Positions 1 through 10,949 of a stretch of 64,000 nucleotides of DNA are shown here, in pieces. The stretch's first letter is position 1. Each line of letters begins with the position of its first letter. Location of the stretch: the NCBI GenBank assembly GCA_028023455.1, contig JAQFVV010006643.1:310001-374000 (forward strand). The letters are read 5' to 3'. The DNA is from Epiperipatus broadwayi. Taxonomy: Eukaryota > Onychophora > Udeonychophora > Euonychophora > Peripatidae. The notes below the pieces were generated by a model. The model saw nothing but the letters and a program-made list of their open reading frames with translations, had not been told where the DNA came from and made no database searches. The position numbers and the translations under genes were made by a program.

Positions 1-1404
1 GTGAATGTGAAATAATAGGGGGTGTTAAAATATTAAATTATTTTGTCTTGAGAAAGTATAGATTTCAGCGCTTAGAAGGGAGGGGGAGATAATGATTTAA
101 AACTCTTTTCTAAGAACTTGATTTTTCTAATTTCTATTAACATTTTTTTTTAACATTCTACTTACATGTTAGATTTATAAAGTATGTGTGCTAATGAGCG
201 GATAATTTTTTTTTTCTTGAAATACTTTTCTCATGGAGTGAAAATCATGGTCAATGTGACATCCAACTTAATACAATATACATTTGAAGGGAAAAGGGGA
301 AGAACTTGAAATTAATCTGAGGATTGTTATATAATCAATTATTATCATTATTATTATTCATGTCAATTTTCATGAGGATTGTTATATAATCAATTATTAT
401 CATTATTATTATTCATGTCAATTTTCATGTATGTCTAGAAAATTTTATGTATATGTTAGAAGTGCAGTAATAAATATTAGTTTGTTTTATTAAACGAGGC
501 GTATATATTTCATTAAGTGTAGTCTTTGTTAAGTGTGATCATTCATCATCATCAGTGGTTGAATATCAGTTATTTAAGATATAAGTAAATATGCTAAAAT
601 TAAGCAATAATTATGAATTTCTTTATAAAAATTAGTTTTATGTTTAGGCTTAGTCCTAGAGCTGTAGTTGAAACCCTTGTCATTATCATTATTATTATCA
701 TCATCATCATCGTCATCAACGTTTTAATTAATGAGCTGTTTAACTGTTTAAAGGCCATAAATAAATATTGATTTTATAATATTTAGTGATTTCTTAGTAT
801 TATTATAACCACATCCCGTCATCTATTTCATGCAAGGATGAGTGAATTGCCATCCTAAATTAGTTATATATAATCTGAGCTAGTAAACTTATAAAAATAT
901 TGAAACACATTTGTTATGTTAAGATCTGAGAAATGATTTATGTCTAATGAACTCCACTGTGGTTTAAAGATGTTTTACTTTTACCTAAATATTAGTGCGT
1001 ATAGTGATATGGCTCAAAAAGCAAAATCTCCCATTTTTATTAGAAATAAAGTACCAAAAAGGGGATTCAAACCCGGTACATGTGAAAGGTTATTAGATAT
1101 AACTGTGTCTAGATTCAGATAATCTAGTGGCGCCCTGCTAGACCATATTCACTTAGTATTTGTTTAAACATGCACTTAACATCAAACCAAGAAATGAAAG
1201 TGGATAAGATCTACTGTCTGTATACCTGAGTTATATTTTATTGAATTACTAGTGTACTCACCTCACGTGATTTCATATACCTGAGTTATAATACTTGTTA
1301 TTAATAATTTGCTTATAATTATTGATAGTGGGATATCTTGAGAAATCCAATGTTATTTTAAATATTATGATCTTCTATATATTGTCATCTTTAATTTTGT
1401 TACA
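1..1404 (+). repeat. 5' LTR (partial, left end outside window)
   Basis: Base 1 corresponds to 7195 of the right copy. The LTR ends in TTGTTACA at 1397-1404, one base before the primer-binding site, which is the usual arrangement. It carries a 55-bp tandem duplication (318-372 and 373-427) that is single in the 3' LTR. Other contents are an ATC/ATT-rich patch near 680-720, an antisense tRNA-like segment (1062-1145), and two copies of ATACCTGAGTTATA (about 1222 and 1278) bracketing a CACGTG palindrome. Confidence 0.85.
1062..1145 (-). repeat. Antisense tRNA-like (A box/B box) segment in 5' LTR
   Basis: Read on the minus strand, 1145-1133 gives TGGTCTAGCAGGG, a good pol III A box, and 1074-1062 gives CGGGTTTGAATCC, a good B box. 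They are about 58 bases apart, somewhat wider than in most tRNAs. A tRNA-derived SINE head captured by the LTR ancestor, or a decayed tRNA, would explain it. It is conserved in the 3' LTR. No full cloverleaf could be drawn by eye. Confidence 0.45.
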
Positions 1405-1405
1405 A

Positions 1406-1423
1406 TGGACGCCCAACTGGGGC
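1406..1423 (+). promoter_or_regulatory. Primer-binding site, tRNA-Lys-like
   Basis: TGGACGCCCAACTGGGGC starts one base after the LTR end. Gypsy-type elements often use TGGCGCCCAACGTGGGGC, complementary to the 3' end of metazoan tRNA-Lys. This copy differs by one inserted A and one missing G, so priming may be impaired or use a variant tRNA. It fixes the 5' LTR boundary and the element's orientation. Confidence 0.75.
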
Positions 1424-2007
1424 TTGATATTTTACCATATACCTGAAAAAGGGAGTCTATAGAATGATAGGAGATGTGTGGTTAAAAAAAAGAAATTTTT
1501 TTAGTAAAATTTTTTTTTCAGTAAAAAAATTTTTTTTTTGTCTTACAAAATTTTCTTGGCCAAACAGTCTTATTTTAGATTTGTATATGATGATGTTTAA
1601 TATGATTTAATTTTTCATTGATGATGATAAAATGGGTACAGCCATAAAACAGCTTAGTTTTTTTTTTTTATCAATTTTGAAAATAGAGATGAATATCACA
1701 ACTTAAGACAAAGGTGAAATAAATAATAGAATTTTTTTTTGTGGAACATTAAAATGATTTATTGCCAGATAGGATAGGCATAGTAATAGTGATGAATTAT
1801 GGAATAGTAGTCTCATGTGTGTTTGGGGAGTTCATTTTGTAAAAAGTCTATGATTTTAGAGGTTTGATTGGATGGTTGATCGTTGGAGTTTGGTTGGTTA
1901 GATTGCAGTTTTGATGATGAGTGGAGAGTTTTGTCATTGCCTTGAGAATGCTGTGTATTTCATGTAACTTATGAATGATCAAACCCATTCACTGCTCCAA
2001 CCCAATT

Positions 2008-2290
2008 TATAAGTTATCTTTATTTTATCATGAAGCAGTTAACAGCAGTCCTGCCATGATACCAGCCTATAAGTCTCCAAGAGAGAGAGCACGGCATAGT
2101 TTTCCAATCAAGTTTATATGTTATTCTTATTTTATCATGAAGCAGTTAACAGTAGTCCTGCCATGATATCAGCCTATAAGTCTCCAAGAGAGAGAGCAAG
2201 GCTTAGTTTTCTGTAGTCCTTAATAAGCAGGGCATTCTTTGATACTAGCCACATAAGACTCCAAGAGAGAGAGCAAGGCATAGTTTATCT
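2008..2290 (+). repeat. Tandem repeat, about 105-bp unit, ~2.6 copies, in element leader
   Basis: Units begin near 2008 and 2115 and share TTATTTTATCATGAAGCAGT and TCCAAGAGAGAGAGCA. A third unit (2220-2290) keeps only its second half. The repeat lies in the untranslated leader between the primer-binding site and the ORF. The short ORF starting at 1975 only reads through these units and is not considered a gene. The rest of the leader, 1424-2739, shows poly-T patches and nothing else recognisable. Confidence 0.75.
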
Positions 2291-2739
2291 ATTTTAGCCC
2301 CTAAGACTTAATACTTCTTTTATTGCAACAGAGTTTGCATCATTCAATCAAGGGTTGTGGTAGTTAATAGTGACCGAATTGGGATGATCTTCTGAGTGCT
2401 CATGATACATTGTGTGATTATAGTGCTGTGACTGAATTCTTTTATTTATCTCAAGATTGTGAACTGCTAGTCATTCTGTGGACTGTCAATATCTGTCGGA
2501 TTTCTGGGAGAATGGATGAATGTATAATTTGGGCTATTACAGACAGACATGCACTATATAGATTATTGTTGTGTAGTTCATTAAATAAGGATATTAAAAT
2601 ATTTTTTTTTGTATTTGTAATGCATAATAAGGTGAAAAGCAAATCAGTCAGTTGGTCAGAATAGGTGTCAGACAGGGAGAAGATGTGTGGATTTTTGATG
2701 GTCAGGGAAGCACAGATGGGATATATATAGTTTTATAAC

Positions 2740-5028
2740 ATGAGTGAACTAAATTATAGTATGGAAGAGGTTATGGAAGAGGAAGGTGCCCCAATACCAG
2801 GAATCAGTGATCGTTTTCATACTGAAGAAGAGGATGGGGAGGTTTTCTTAAAACAAACACAAGAGGAAAGAGAGGAAGTAGAGGAAGATGCCTTTAATGT
2901 TAGTAGCAATAATACGGCCTCAAGTGTGGAAGTAGATGAGGAGCCAGAAGTTGGCCAGATTCAGATAGAAAATAAAGAACGATTAGACATGGAATTAATG
3001 ATGATGCAGATGTTCCAAAGTATAAAAAGTTTAAGAGAAGATAGTAAGCAAAGTATAATAAGTTTAAGAGAAGATATAAGAGAAGATAGTAAGCAAAATA
3101 TAAAAAGTCTAAGAGAAGATAGTAAGGAAAATATGGTAAATCTAGAACAAAAGATAGAGAAAAATAATAAAAGTATGATAAATCTAGAACAAAAGATGGA
3201 GAAAAGTATAGAGAGTCTAAGAGAAGATAGTAAGCAAGGGATAGAAAGTTTGAGAGAAGATCTCAAAGCCCAGATAGATAACTCTAGTGAAAATAACAGC
3301 TGGATGATCATGGCTTTGGAAACTAGGATTGAAAAATCCAACATAGAGTGTAAAAATAGATTTGCATCCTTAGAGGAGAGGATAGAAGGAGTGTGTAGAT
3401 CTATGGAAGTCACCAAACAGGAGGGCTGTCAGGGACTACAGTCATTAAAGGCTCAAGTGGAGCAGTCTATTGAAGAAAATAAGAAAGAGATTGAGTTAGT
3501 TAGGAATGAGGTCCATGGGTTGGTCTCCCAATCCATATCAGAATGCATAGAAAAGAATGCTGAAATAACTTCTGCAGGAATTAGTATCAGATTAGAGGAG
3601 GTGATAGCCAAAGTGGACTCATATAAGGAAGCCACTTTGGGCTGTGTAGATCAGGCCCTCACTATGAAAAATAAGTTTAGTGGCTTAGAAAAGGAAATAC
3701 GAGAAGTTAAGGGAAGCATGGCCAATGAGTGTGTACAGATGGACCAAAATCTTAGGAAAGAATTGGGGAAACAAATGGATAGCTTTAGGGAGGAGATAGT
3801 GAAAAGGGACAAGTCAAGTTCTTTAGAAGAGGGACCCAGAATGAATCAACATGAATTGGGTGTTATGTTGGAAAAGGTTGAGGAGAACCAGAAGGCCTAT
3901 GTTATGGAATACATGAACCCCAAGATGGATGATCTCTACCAGAAAATAGGGGAATTAAAAGATCGTATTAATGTAGGGCTGCAGGATCAGTCAAACCTAA
4001 ATTCAGGGCAGAACGATGGTAGCATCAGTCCAGATGACTGTAGGGATAGCTCAGAACAGAGTCAGTCAGAGAAAAGGATGCCTACTTTAGTTAAAAATCC
4101 ACAAGGTGAAAAAGAAGTAGAAAGGCCGATAGTAGCCATAATACCAAATCTCCCAGTAAAGAAAGTACATGAGGAGATGGCCAGAGAGCCGATTGGGGTA
4201 GATCATAAAGTGAAAAGAAGGAAAAGAGAGTGGGAGGAAAAAGTCCATACACCAGATAAGGTGATTGAGTTAAGAGAGGCAACAGGGGAGATGAAACCAG
4301 ATATTTTAGAAAGAGAACAAAAGTTTCAACAGTCTGTAGTTCTCAATCTAGTAACAAACCAGCATGTGTGGTTTCAAAAATCTGTCTTCTTAAATAGATT
4401 GGAGATACCTTATATATGGTATAGAGAATCTATCTCTCTGAAAAATTTAAATGCTATGAAAGAGTTAAAAGCAGATTATATCTGGTACAGAGAGTCAATC
4501 TCTCTGAAGAGTTTAAATGTCCATTATATATGGTACAAAGAATCTATCGCTCTGAAAAATGTAAATGTCCAAATCTCTCTGAAAAATTTAAATACTATGA
4601 AAAAGTTAAAAATAAATTATGTCTGGTACAAAGAGTCAACCTTTCTAGAAAATTTAAAAATAAATTGTATATGGCCCAGAGAATCAACCTCTCTGGAAGA
4701 TTTAAGGATGAATGATATCTGGTATAGAAAGTCAATCTCTCTGGAAAACTTCAAAGTGCCTTATATATGGTACAGGGAGTCAATCTTTCTGGAAAGTTTA
4801 AAAATAAAGTATGTATGGTATAGAGAGTCAATCTCTCTGAAAAACTTCAAGGCATATTACATAGGGTACCAAGAGTCCATATTTCTAAATGGAGTTTGTA
4901 ATAGGAGGTTATATAAAATAAATCCTCCGGATATGTTTTATAAATACCCAGTCAAGATGAAAAATGGAAATATTAAAAATGGACTGGATGTACATGTGCA
5001 ATTTTATGCAGACCGCAATATGATTTGA
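2740..5028 (+). CDS. Gag-like coiled-coil protein with ten 16-residue repeats (762 aa)
   Basis: This is the only long uninterrupted ORF in the window. Residues 1-85 are acidic. Residues about 85-420 are a long predicted coiled coil with near-identical SLREDSKQ-type repeats (about 93-170), themselves encoded by tandem DNA repeats at 3019-3270. A basic KVKRRKRE patch lies at 490-497. Residues 542-718 are ten copies of a 16-residue unit with pattern [YHCD]-[IV]-W-Y-[RK]-[EK]-S-x-x-L-[KE]-x-[LF]-x; the unit at 707 has G for W, and two units carry an insertion ending in a K-L-K/E-L-K segment. The first ATG was chosen because the ORF opens there in-frame. Coiled-coil N-termini occur in Gag of some Gypsy elements, but I see no capsid fold, CCHC knuckle, protease or RT. 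Function is unknown; role as a structural Gag is inferred from position only. Intactness beside dead pol suggests selection or youth. Confidence 0.75.
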   Translation: MSELNYSMEEVMEEEGAPIPGISDRFHTEEEDGEVFLKQTQEEREEVEEDAFNVSSNNTASSVEVDEEPEVGQIQIENKERLDMELMMMQMFQSIKSLREDSKQSIISLREDIREDSKQNIKSLREDSKENMVNLEQKIEKNNKSMINLEQKMEKSIESLREDSKQGIESLREDLKAQIDNSSENNSWMIMALETRIEKSNIECKNRFASLEERIEGVCRSMEVTKQEGCQGLQSLKAQVEQSIEENKKEIELVRNEVHGLVSQSISECIEKNAEITSAGISIRLEEVIAKVDSYKEATLGCVDQALTMKNKFSGLEKEIREVKGSMANECVQMDQNLRKELGKQMDSFREEIVKRDKSSSLEEGPRMNQHELGVMLEKVEENQKAYVMEYMNPKMDDLYQKIGELKDRINVGLQDQSNLNSGQNDGSISPDDCRDSSEQSQSEKRMPTLVKNPQGEKEVERPIVAIIPNLPVKKVHEEMAREPIGVDHKVKRRKREWEEKVHTPDKVIELREATGEMKPDILEREQKFQQSVVLNLVTNQHVWFQKSVFLNRLEIPYIWYRESISLKNLNAMKELKADYIWYRESISLKSLNVHYIWYKESIALKNVNVQISLKNLNTMKKLKINYVWYKESTFLENLKINCIWPRESTSLEDLRMNDIWYRKSISLENFKVPYIWYRESIFLESLKIKYVWYRESISLKNFKAYYIGYQESIFLNGVCNRRLYKINPPDMFYKYPVKMKNGNIKNGLDVHVQFYADRNMI
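4363..4893 (+). repeat. In-frame minisatellite, 48-bp unit, ten copies
   Basis: The DNA behind the 16-residue protein repeats. Units share TATATATGGTA...GAGTCAATCTCTCTG, and differ by substitutions plus insertions of multiples of three, so the frame is never broken. Preservation of phase through many indels indicates constraint on the protein or very recent expansion. Confidence 0.8.
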
Positions 5029-5152
5029 AAAGAAAAAGCCATTCCAAATTACCAAGAAAATAGGAGAGAATGCCTTTATGCTTGCTGCTCTTGATGGGAA
5101 TAAGGGAACCTATAATGCTAGGAGTTTGATCCCTTATACTTCAGCAGAGTAG
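5024..5152 (+). pseudogene. Integrase C-terminal (pol tail) relic
   Basis: In the frame +1 to the long ORF, the sequence reads F-Q-I-T-K-K-I-G-E-N-A-F then L-A-A-L-D-G, and ends near R-S-L-I-P-Y before TAG at 5150. The order P-F/Y-x-I-x-x-x-I-G-x-x-A-Y-x-L ... L-K-P-Y is characteristic of the C-terminal domain of Gypsy integrases, just before the pol stop. About 40 residues remain and a stop at 5021 precedes them. This shows the element derives from a normal gag-pol parent by deletion of nearly all pol. Confidence 0.65.
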
Positions 5153-7194
5153 CTTGGCAAAGATCTCCAAATAAATTACTTTTAAGTTTTCTAATGAAAA
5201 ATATATTTACCAGTAGTTAAATTTTTTTTTTATATATATTATTAGTGTGTTTATTATTATTAGTGTATTTTATTAATTAGGATTTTCTTTATTAAATATA
5301 GTTAAAACAAAAGTGCTGATGATTTTATCCGAAGGGGGGGAAAGTTGTGCCATTACAATTTAGTCACTAGCTAAATTTATAGTAATGTGCATGTAAGAAA
5401 ATGTAAAACAAAATCATCATCACATTTTTATATAACCATAAAAGAAGCTGTAGGGCATCCAAGTTCAAACCCTACCAGATCAAAATCTAAAAGCTTTAGA
5501 CAGAAAGAGAGTGGGACAGCAATTATATGCTTTACTTGTTTGTGTGTTAATAAATCTCAAAAAGAGCAGCACACACATTTAATATTTAAATTTTCTGTTA
5601 AAAAGCAAAGTTATAACGCATACGTATAGGCAGTGTATGTGTAAGCTATTTAATTGTTTTATATTTCAAATATTCAACATTTTAACTTTCTTTAAAACTA
5701 ACCTATGCTTGATCAATTCTAATATCTTATTCTATGCTTCTATTTTGCTTTTCTATAATTGTAATTGGGATTTAAAAGTTACAGATTTAATTAAATAATA
5801 GGGTTATAATTACTAAGCTAGCAATTATATTATTTAATGTTAGTTTATGAATGATTTGAAATAATGAAGTATGTGTGTACATTACATACAGAAATTTACA
5901 TTTATTAAATATTGAAAGAAAAGGAAGGGTTAAATCTGTCAAATTATTTTTTTGTACAATTTTATGTTAAAAGAGGAAATCTGTTGAATCAGATATCTAT
6001 TTTTGTAGCAATTTTGTTTTTGTAAATGATTGTTTGTCACTTTGGGAGCTTAATCTGGGTGGGAACTCTAATTTTGAAATTGTCTTATCTTAAGATCTAA
6101 AGAAGGAAGCTCAAAAATTTGAAATGTTACCTAGGTGTAAGAAAAAAAAGGATTAAGTCTATTTTTTTTAAAAAACAAAAGTGTCTGGAAAAAGGATTAA
6201 ACTTTTCAGTTGAAAAATAATTTAGTTGAAAATAAATTAGAGATCTAATTAAAACGAATTTGTCCAAAAATAGCAAGTGACGCTATCTCTGATTGGTTAA
6301 GTTAGCTAAAAAATTGGATATAAAAAGGTGTCTGGAAAAATCAGTTGAATTATTATTGTGATTATGATTCAGATTATTAGACTATTAAATTGAATGTTGA
6401 AAATATAAGAAATGACTGGCTAGAAAAATTATATGTATGTCCCATCTTTGCCTGACCATCTGGGGAAGCTGCACATCATATAGGAAAGAAAAGATGTTTT
6501 GTCTAAAATAATATTCTACACCTTTCAACTGACCAGAGAAATAAGATGTTTTTAATAGAAGGAAGAAAGCATTCACCTGCATTCGATGAAAGATGAATTA
6601 ATCTACCGATAAATATTAATCATCAAGTCCAATTAATTGTTCCAACAACTGATTTTAAACTCAAGAAAATTTATAACGTGAAAACAACTGCTGTATTTCA
6701 TTCACTAAAAGAATAATGCTTGACAGGAAGAGAAGAAAAATTGATATAATGATTTCCAAATTATCCACTAAAGCAAATAACCTCAATAGGATCCTCATCA
6801 TCAAATAATTATATACTTCAAGAAAGTGATTGTTCCAAAGAACACGGAAATTGTTGCTGCCAAGTATAGACAGTATACAAGACAAGTGAACCCTTGGATC
6901 GGTAATATGACTTTTATATCTATTTTCTTTATGAAATCAGAGTATTAATAAAAATTTAGTAATAAAGTGACATATTTTATTTAAAGAACTTTTAAAGACA
7001 ATTCAGATCGATGGAAACCAAGAATGTCTTAATAATAATAGCTTTGAACTACATAAATGATTTTGAATGTATCAAAATTTATTTGTTTATTAATTTTACA
7101 GTTATGAAATATTAATGTGTAAAATAATTTTTTTTATGGTATTATGATTTTAGTTTTAACTAATATATTATTATTATTTTGGGGATAATTGCGA
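5153..7194. other. 3' non-coding interior of LTR element
   Basis: AT-rich with no coding signal. It holds a G run at 5333-5339, a stretch at 5455-5480 containing AGTTCAAACCC (a weak B-box-like word), a near-repeat of AAAAGTGTCTGGAAAAA (about 6178 and 6326), and a purine-rich GACAGGAAGAGAAGAAAAA at 6722-6740 that could be the polypurine tract. The LTR start cannot be fixed because the left copy is truncated. Confidence 0.5.
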
Positions 7195-9041
7195 GTGAAT
7201 GTGAAATAATAGGTGGTGTTAAAATATTAAATTATTTTGTCTTGAGAAAGTATAGATTTCAGCGCTTAGAAGGGAGGGGGAGATAATGATTTAAAACTCT
7301 TTTCTAAGAACTTGATTTTTCTAATTTCTATTAACATTTTTTTTTAACATTCTACTTACATGTTAGATTTATAAAGTATGTGTGCTAATGAGCGGATAAT
7401 ATTTTTTTTTCTTGAAATACTTTTCTCATGGAGTGAAAATCATGGTCAATGTGACATCCAACTTAATACAATATACATTTGAAGGGAAAGGGGGAAGAAC
7501 TTGAAATTAATCTGAGGATTGTTATATAATTAATTATTATTATTATTATTATTATTCATATCAATTTTCATGTATGTCTAGAAAATTTTATGTATATGTT
7601 AGAAATGCAGTAATAAATATTAGTTTGTTTTATTAAACGAGGCGTATATATTTCATTAAGTGTAGTCTTTGTTAAGTGTGATCATTCATCATCATCAGTG
7701 GTTGAATATTAGTTATTTAAGATATAAGTAAATATGCTAAAATTAAGCAATAATTATGAATTTCTTTATAAAAATTAGTTTTATGTTTAGGCTTAGTCCT
7801 AGAGCTGTAGTTGAAACCCTTGTCATTATCGTTATTATTATCATCATCATCATCGTCATCAACGTTTTAATTAATGAGCTGTTTAACTGTTTAAAGGCCA
7901 TAAATAAATATTGATTTTATAATATTTAGTGATTTCTTAGTATTATTATAACCACATCCCATCATCTATTTCATGCAAGGATGAGTGAATTGCCATCCTA
8001 AATTAGTTATATATAATCTGAGCTAGTAAACTTATAAAAATATTGAAACACATTTGTTATGCTAAGATCTAAGAAATGATTTATGTCTAATATACTCCAC
8101 TTTGGTTTAAAGATGTTTTACTTTTACCTAAATATTAGTGCGTATAGTGATATGGCTCAAAAAGCAAAATCTCCCATTTTTATTAGAAATAAAGTACCAA
8201 AAAGGGGATTCAAACCCGGTACATGTGAAAGGTTATTAGATATAACTGTGTCTAGATTCAGATAATCTAGTGGCGCCCTGCTAGACCATATTCACTTAGT
8301 ATTTGTTTAAACATGCACTTAACATCAAACCAAGAAATGAAAGTGGATAAGATCTACTGTCTGTATACCTGAGTTATATTTTATTGAATTACTAGTGTAC
8401 TCACCTCACGTGATTTCATATACCTGAGTTATAATACTTGTTATTAATAATTTGCTTATAATTATTGATAGTGGGATATCTTGAGAAATCTAATGATAGA
8501 AATATGTTTCATTTCATCCAATGACCCGTAATATGATAGATAACTCAGTCTGATCTTTGGTTTAATAGCCACTACTCATGTTAAATAATTCTTTTCTTTT
8601 GATATAAAAATCTACAATGCATTTTTCGTTTATTAAGCTAAATATTTATATTGGAAGCTTTTTGAAATAAAATAAATATTTATATTTGAATCATTTCTTG
8701 ATTAAATAATATACTTGATCCAGTTGATCCTCTTCATTAAGTTAAGCTGAATATAATAATATACTGAATATTTTGGATTCATAATTTTTTAATAATATTT
8801 GACATTTCATGATCATTTAATCAATATCTTTTGATCTAAATCTTTAATTTTATTACAATGGATCTTTAATCTAGTTTATTTAAGTTACAATGATACTTTT
8901 GATCAGTTTATTAATGTTTGTAATACTTGAATATTTGAGATTTTAATAATGTTTGAATTCTGACATTTCATAATTACTTTAATAGACCAGATCTCATTTA
9001 GTTACACTGGATCTGTGAGCGACTCATTTAATTTTGTTACA
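7195..9041 (+). repeat. 3' LTR (homologous part 7195-8490 plus extension to 9041)
   Basis: 7195-8490 is nearly identical to 1-1349. After 8490 the copies part, but both end in TTTAATTTTGTTACA (1404 and 9041), so 9041 is the probable LTR end. The intervening 8491-9022 has no counterpart in the 5' LTR and contains several degenerate TTACAATGGATC-like words (about 8853, 8885, 9001). Either the 5' LTR lost about 500 bp or the 3' LTR gained them; the repeated words would favour slippage or recombination. Confidence 0.75.
8202..8287 (-). repeat. Antisense tRNA-like segment in 3' LTR
   Basis: This is the second copy of the A box/B box pair described in the 5' LTR, at the equivalent LTR position with both boxes unchanged. 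Its presence in both LTRs shows the insertion preceded this copy of the element. Confidence 0.45.
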
Positions 9042-9239
9042 ATATATATAGGGGTTTGTGATAATTAATGATTTAGTATTTTTTTTATTATATCATCATT
9101 AGTATGAAACGATGGTGGGTATTTGGGATTAAATAAATATTTAATCATAATATTAAACTTGTTTTGTTTTCATATTATTATTTATATTGACAAAAATGTA
9201 TTCTTTCCTTATCAACCACGTACCTGTAATAATCATTTA

Positions 9240-9313
9240 ACTTACCCATTTGAAGACCCTAGATGTAGAGTGACCGAGCTAGCCACAAGGGATATCGCTC
9301 TACCAGGGGTTAA
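9240..9313 (-). repeat. tRNA-like stretch in left arm
   Basis: On the minus strand it reads TGGTAGAGCGA, a good A box, followed about 45 bases later by GGGTCTTCAAATGGG, a poor B box. The equivalent at 10950-11012 on the plus strand has CGGTAGAGCGA. This suggests a SINE was captured into the arm before the arms were duplicated or homogenised. Confidence 0.35.
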
Positions 9314-10949
9314 ATCTTATACTTATTCTCCGCTGAACATATGGTATTGCACATCCTTCTGGGAAGGTGAAAAAAATTCATTTTTTGATTCTTTTCTAGA
9401 AGTGGCGTGCAAAAGTCTATTTTGTAAATAGATTTTTCAAAGGTGTGTACTTGCTATTGTTCTAAATATTCGGGCATTGAAGTAAGATATCAACTAAAGG
9501 GTGTTTTTAACTGAAAGAGTCCTGTCAATCCACTCTTTCTATCAATTTAGCTGGAAATACCAATATACATGAGTACAGACAATCGTCTAAATTGATATCC
9601 ATTTCTCTACCTGTTGAATCTTGGTCACTTCATGCTCAATGCAAGATTAGGAAAAGAATTCCGCAGGGAGTATGGTCTGGTACAGTAAAACTGGCGCACA
9701 ACGTGTTTTAAATGTAAAAATGGTACGATTAAGGAAAGAACAAGTTAAAATTATATAAATGTATAAATTACGATAAAAATAATTTCCGTGCCGTATGTAT
9801 ATATAAACTTTATGTAGGTGAAATAAAAACTAAATTAAATGTTGACTATATATATGAGAAGTTATATAAAGTTTGATCGTTAGTTGTTTTTTTTTTTACA
9901 TATATAGTGTAATTAATAGGCCGTACAAATGAACACGCGTAGTTTGCTATATATATTTTTTGAAGATATTCTTAGTTAATTAAAAATATTTTACTCAGAA
10001 ATTTGCAGTTCCAAAATGATAGTTTATTCTTTGTAGCGACGGATATTTAATATATATTTACGATTCAAATTGTTAGCAATAAATCAAACGCAAACACTGT
10101 ATTCTATAAGTATAATGTATAAGTAAAATACACTTAAAAGTTATTTCAAAGAAGTATACATATAATATATTGACGGTTGATATTTCGTTATATAGAGTAC
10201 AGATTCTTTTATCTTAATAATTGCTTAACAATTTTCACTTTAAACCGGGTCGCTAATATTTTATTACATAAGTAAGGTGGCCATTTAATCTGAGTAAAAA
10301 CTGACGTCAACTTGTGAAATTAAAATAGAAATAAAAACTATTAAATGAATAAGTTGGGGAAAAATAATGTCACACTGCATATATACGTATATAAAGATGG
10401 TCGGAGGATTTCTATACATGGTTAATATAAATAAAAGTAATAATTTATTATAGCGTAATATTGTAAAATAACTTACAATTGAGTTTATTGTTTTTGTTTT
10501 AAAAAGAGAGAAAATAGACATTTAGATACAGGTATAAAACCTGGTTATCAAACGTAGCGTGATGTTTTACTGTACCAGACCATACTCCCTGCGGAATTCT
10601 TTTCCTAATCTTGCACTGAGCATGAAGTGACCAAGATTCAACAGGTAAAGAAATGGATATCAATTTAGCCGATTGTCTGCACTCATGTATATTGGTACTT
10701 CCAGCTAAATTGTTAGAAAGAGTGGATTAACAGGACTCTTCCAGTTAAAAACACCCTTTAGTTGATATCTTACTTGAATGCCCAAATATTTAGAACAATA
10801 GCAAGTACACACCTTTGAAAAATCTATTTACAAAATAGACTTTTGCGCGCCACTTCTAGAAAAGAATCAAAAAATGAATTTTTTTCACCTTCCCAGAAGG
10901 ATGTGCAATACCATATGTTCAGCGGAGCATAAGAATAAGATTTAACACC

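Larger units (their letters stand above)
1..9041 (+). mobile_element. LTR retrotransposon, Gypsy-like, internally deleted/non-autonomous; 5' end cut by window
   Basis: Two long direct repeats flank a unique interior: 1-1349 matches 7195-8490 almost base for base. A primer-binding site sits directly after the 5' LTR (1406-1423), and an integrase C-terminal relic lies downstream of the only long ORF. In complete Gypsy elements the interior carries gag, protease, RT, RNase H and integrase. Here only a coiled-coil gag-like ORF and the tail of pol can be seen, so the element would need enzymes from a relative. Few differences between the LTRs suggest fairly recent insertion, but the 3' LTR contains extra sequence. 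The true LTR start lies left of the window. In the right copy it is somewhere before 7195; the purine-rich run near 6722-6740 followed by TG is one candidate polypurine tract. Confidence 0.85.

Noticed and set aside
940-1122. 60-codon ORF present in both LTRs (also 8083-8265)
   Set aside because: Conserved only because the LTRs are copies; it runs through the antisense tRNA-like segment and has no protein motif.
2961-3416. 151-codon minus ORF
   Set aside because: Antisense shadow of the tandem-repeated coiled-coil segment of the 762-codon ORF.
9123-9431. 102-codon ORF in the left arm of the inverted-repeat element
   Set aside because: Covers the tRNA-like stretch; no known domain and no support for translation.
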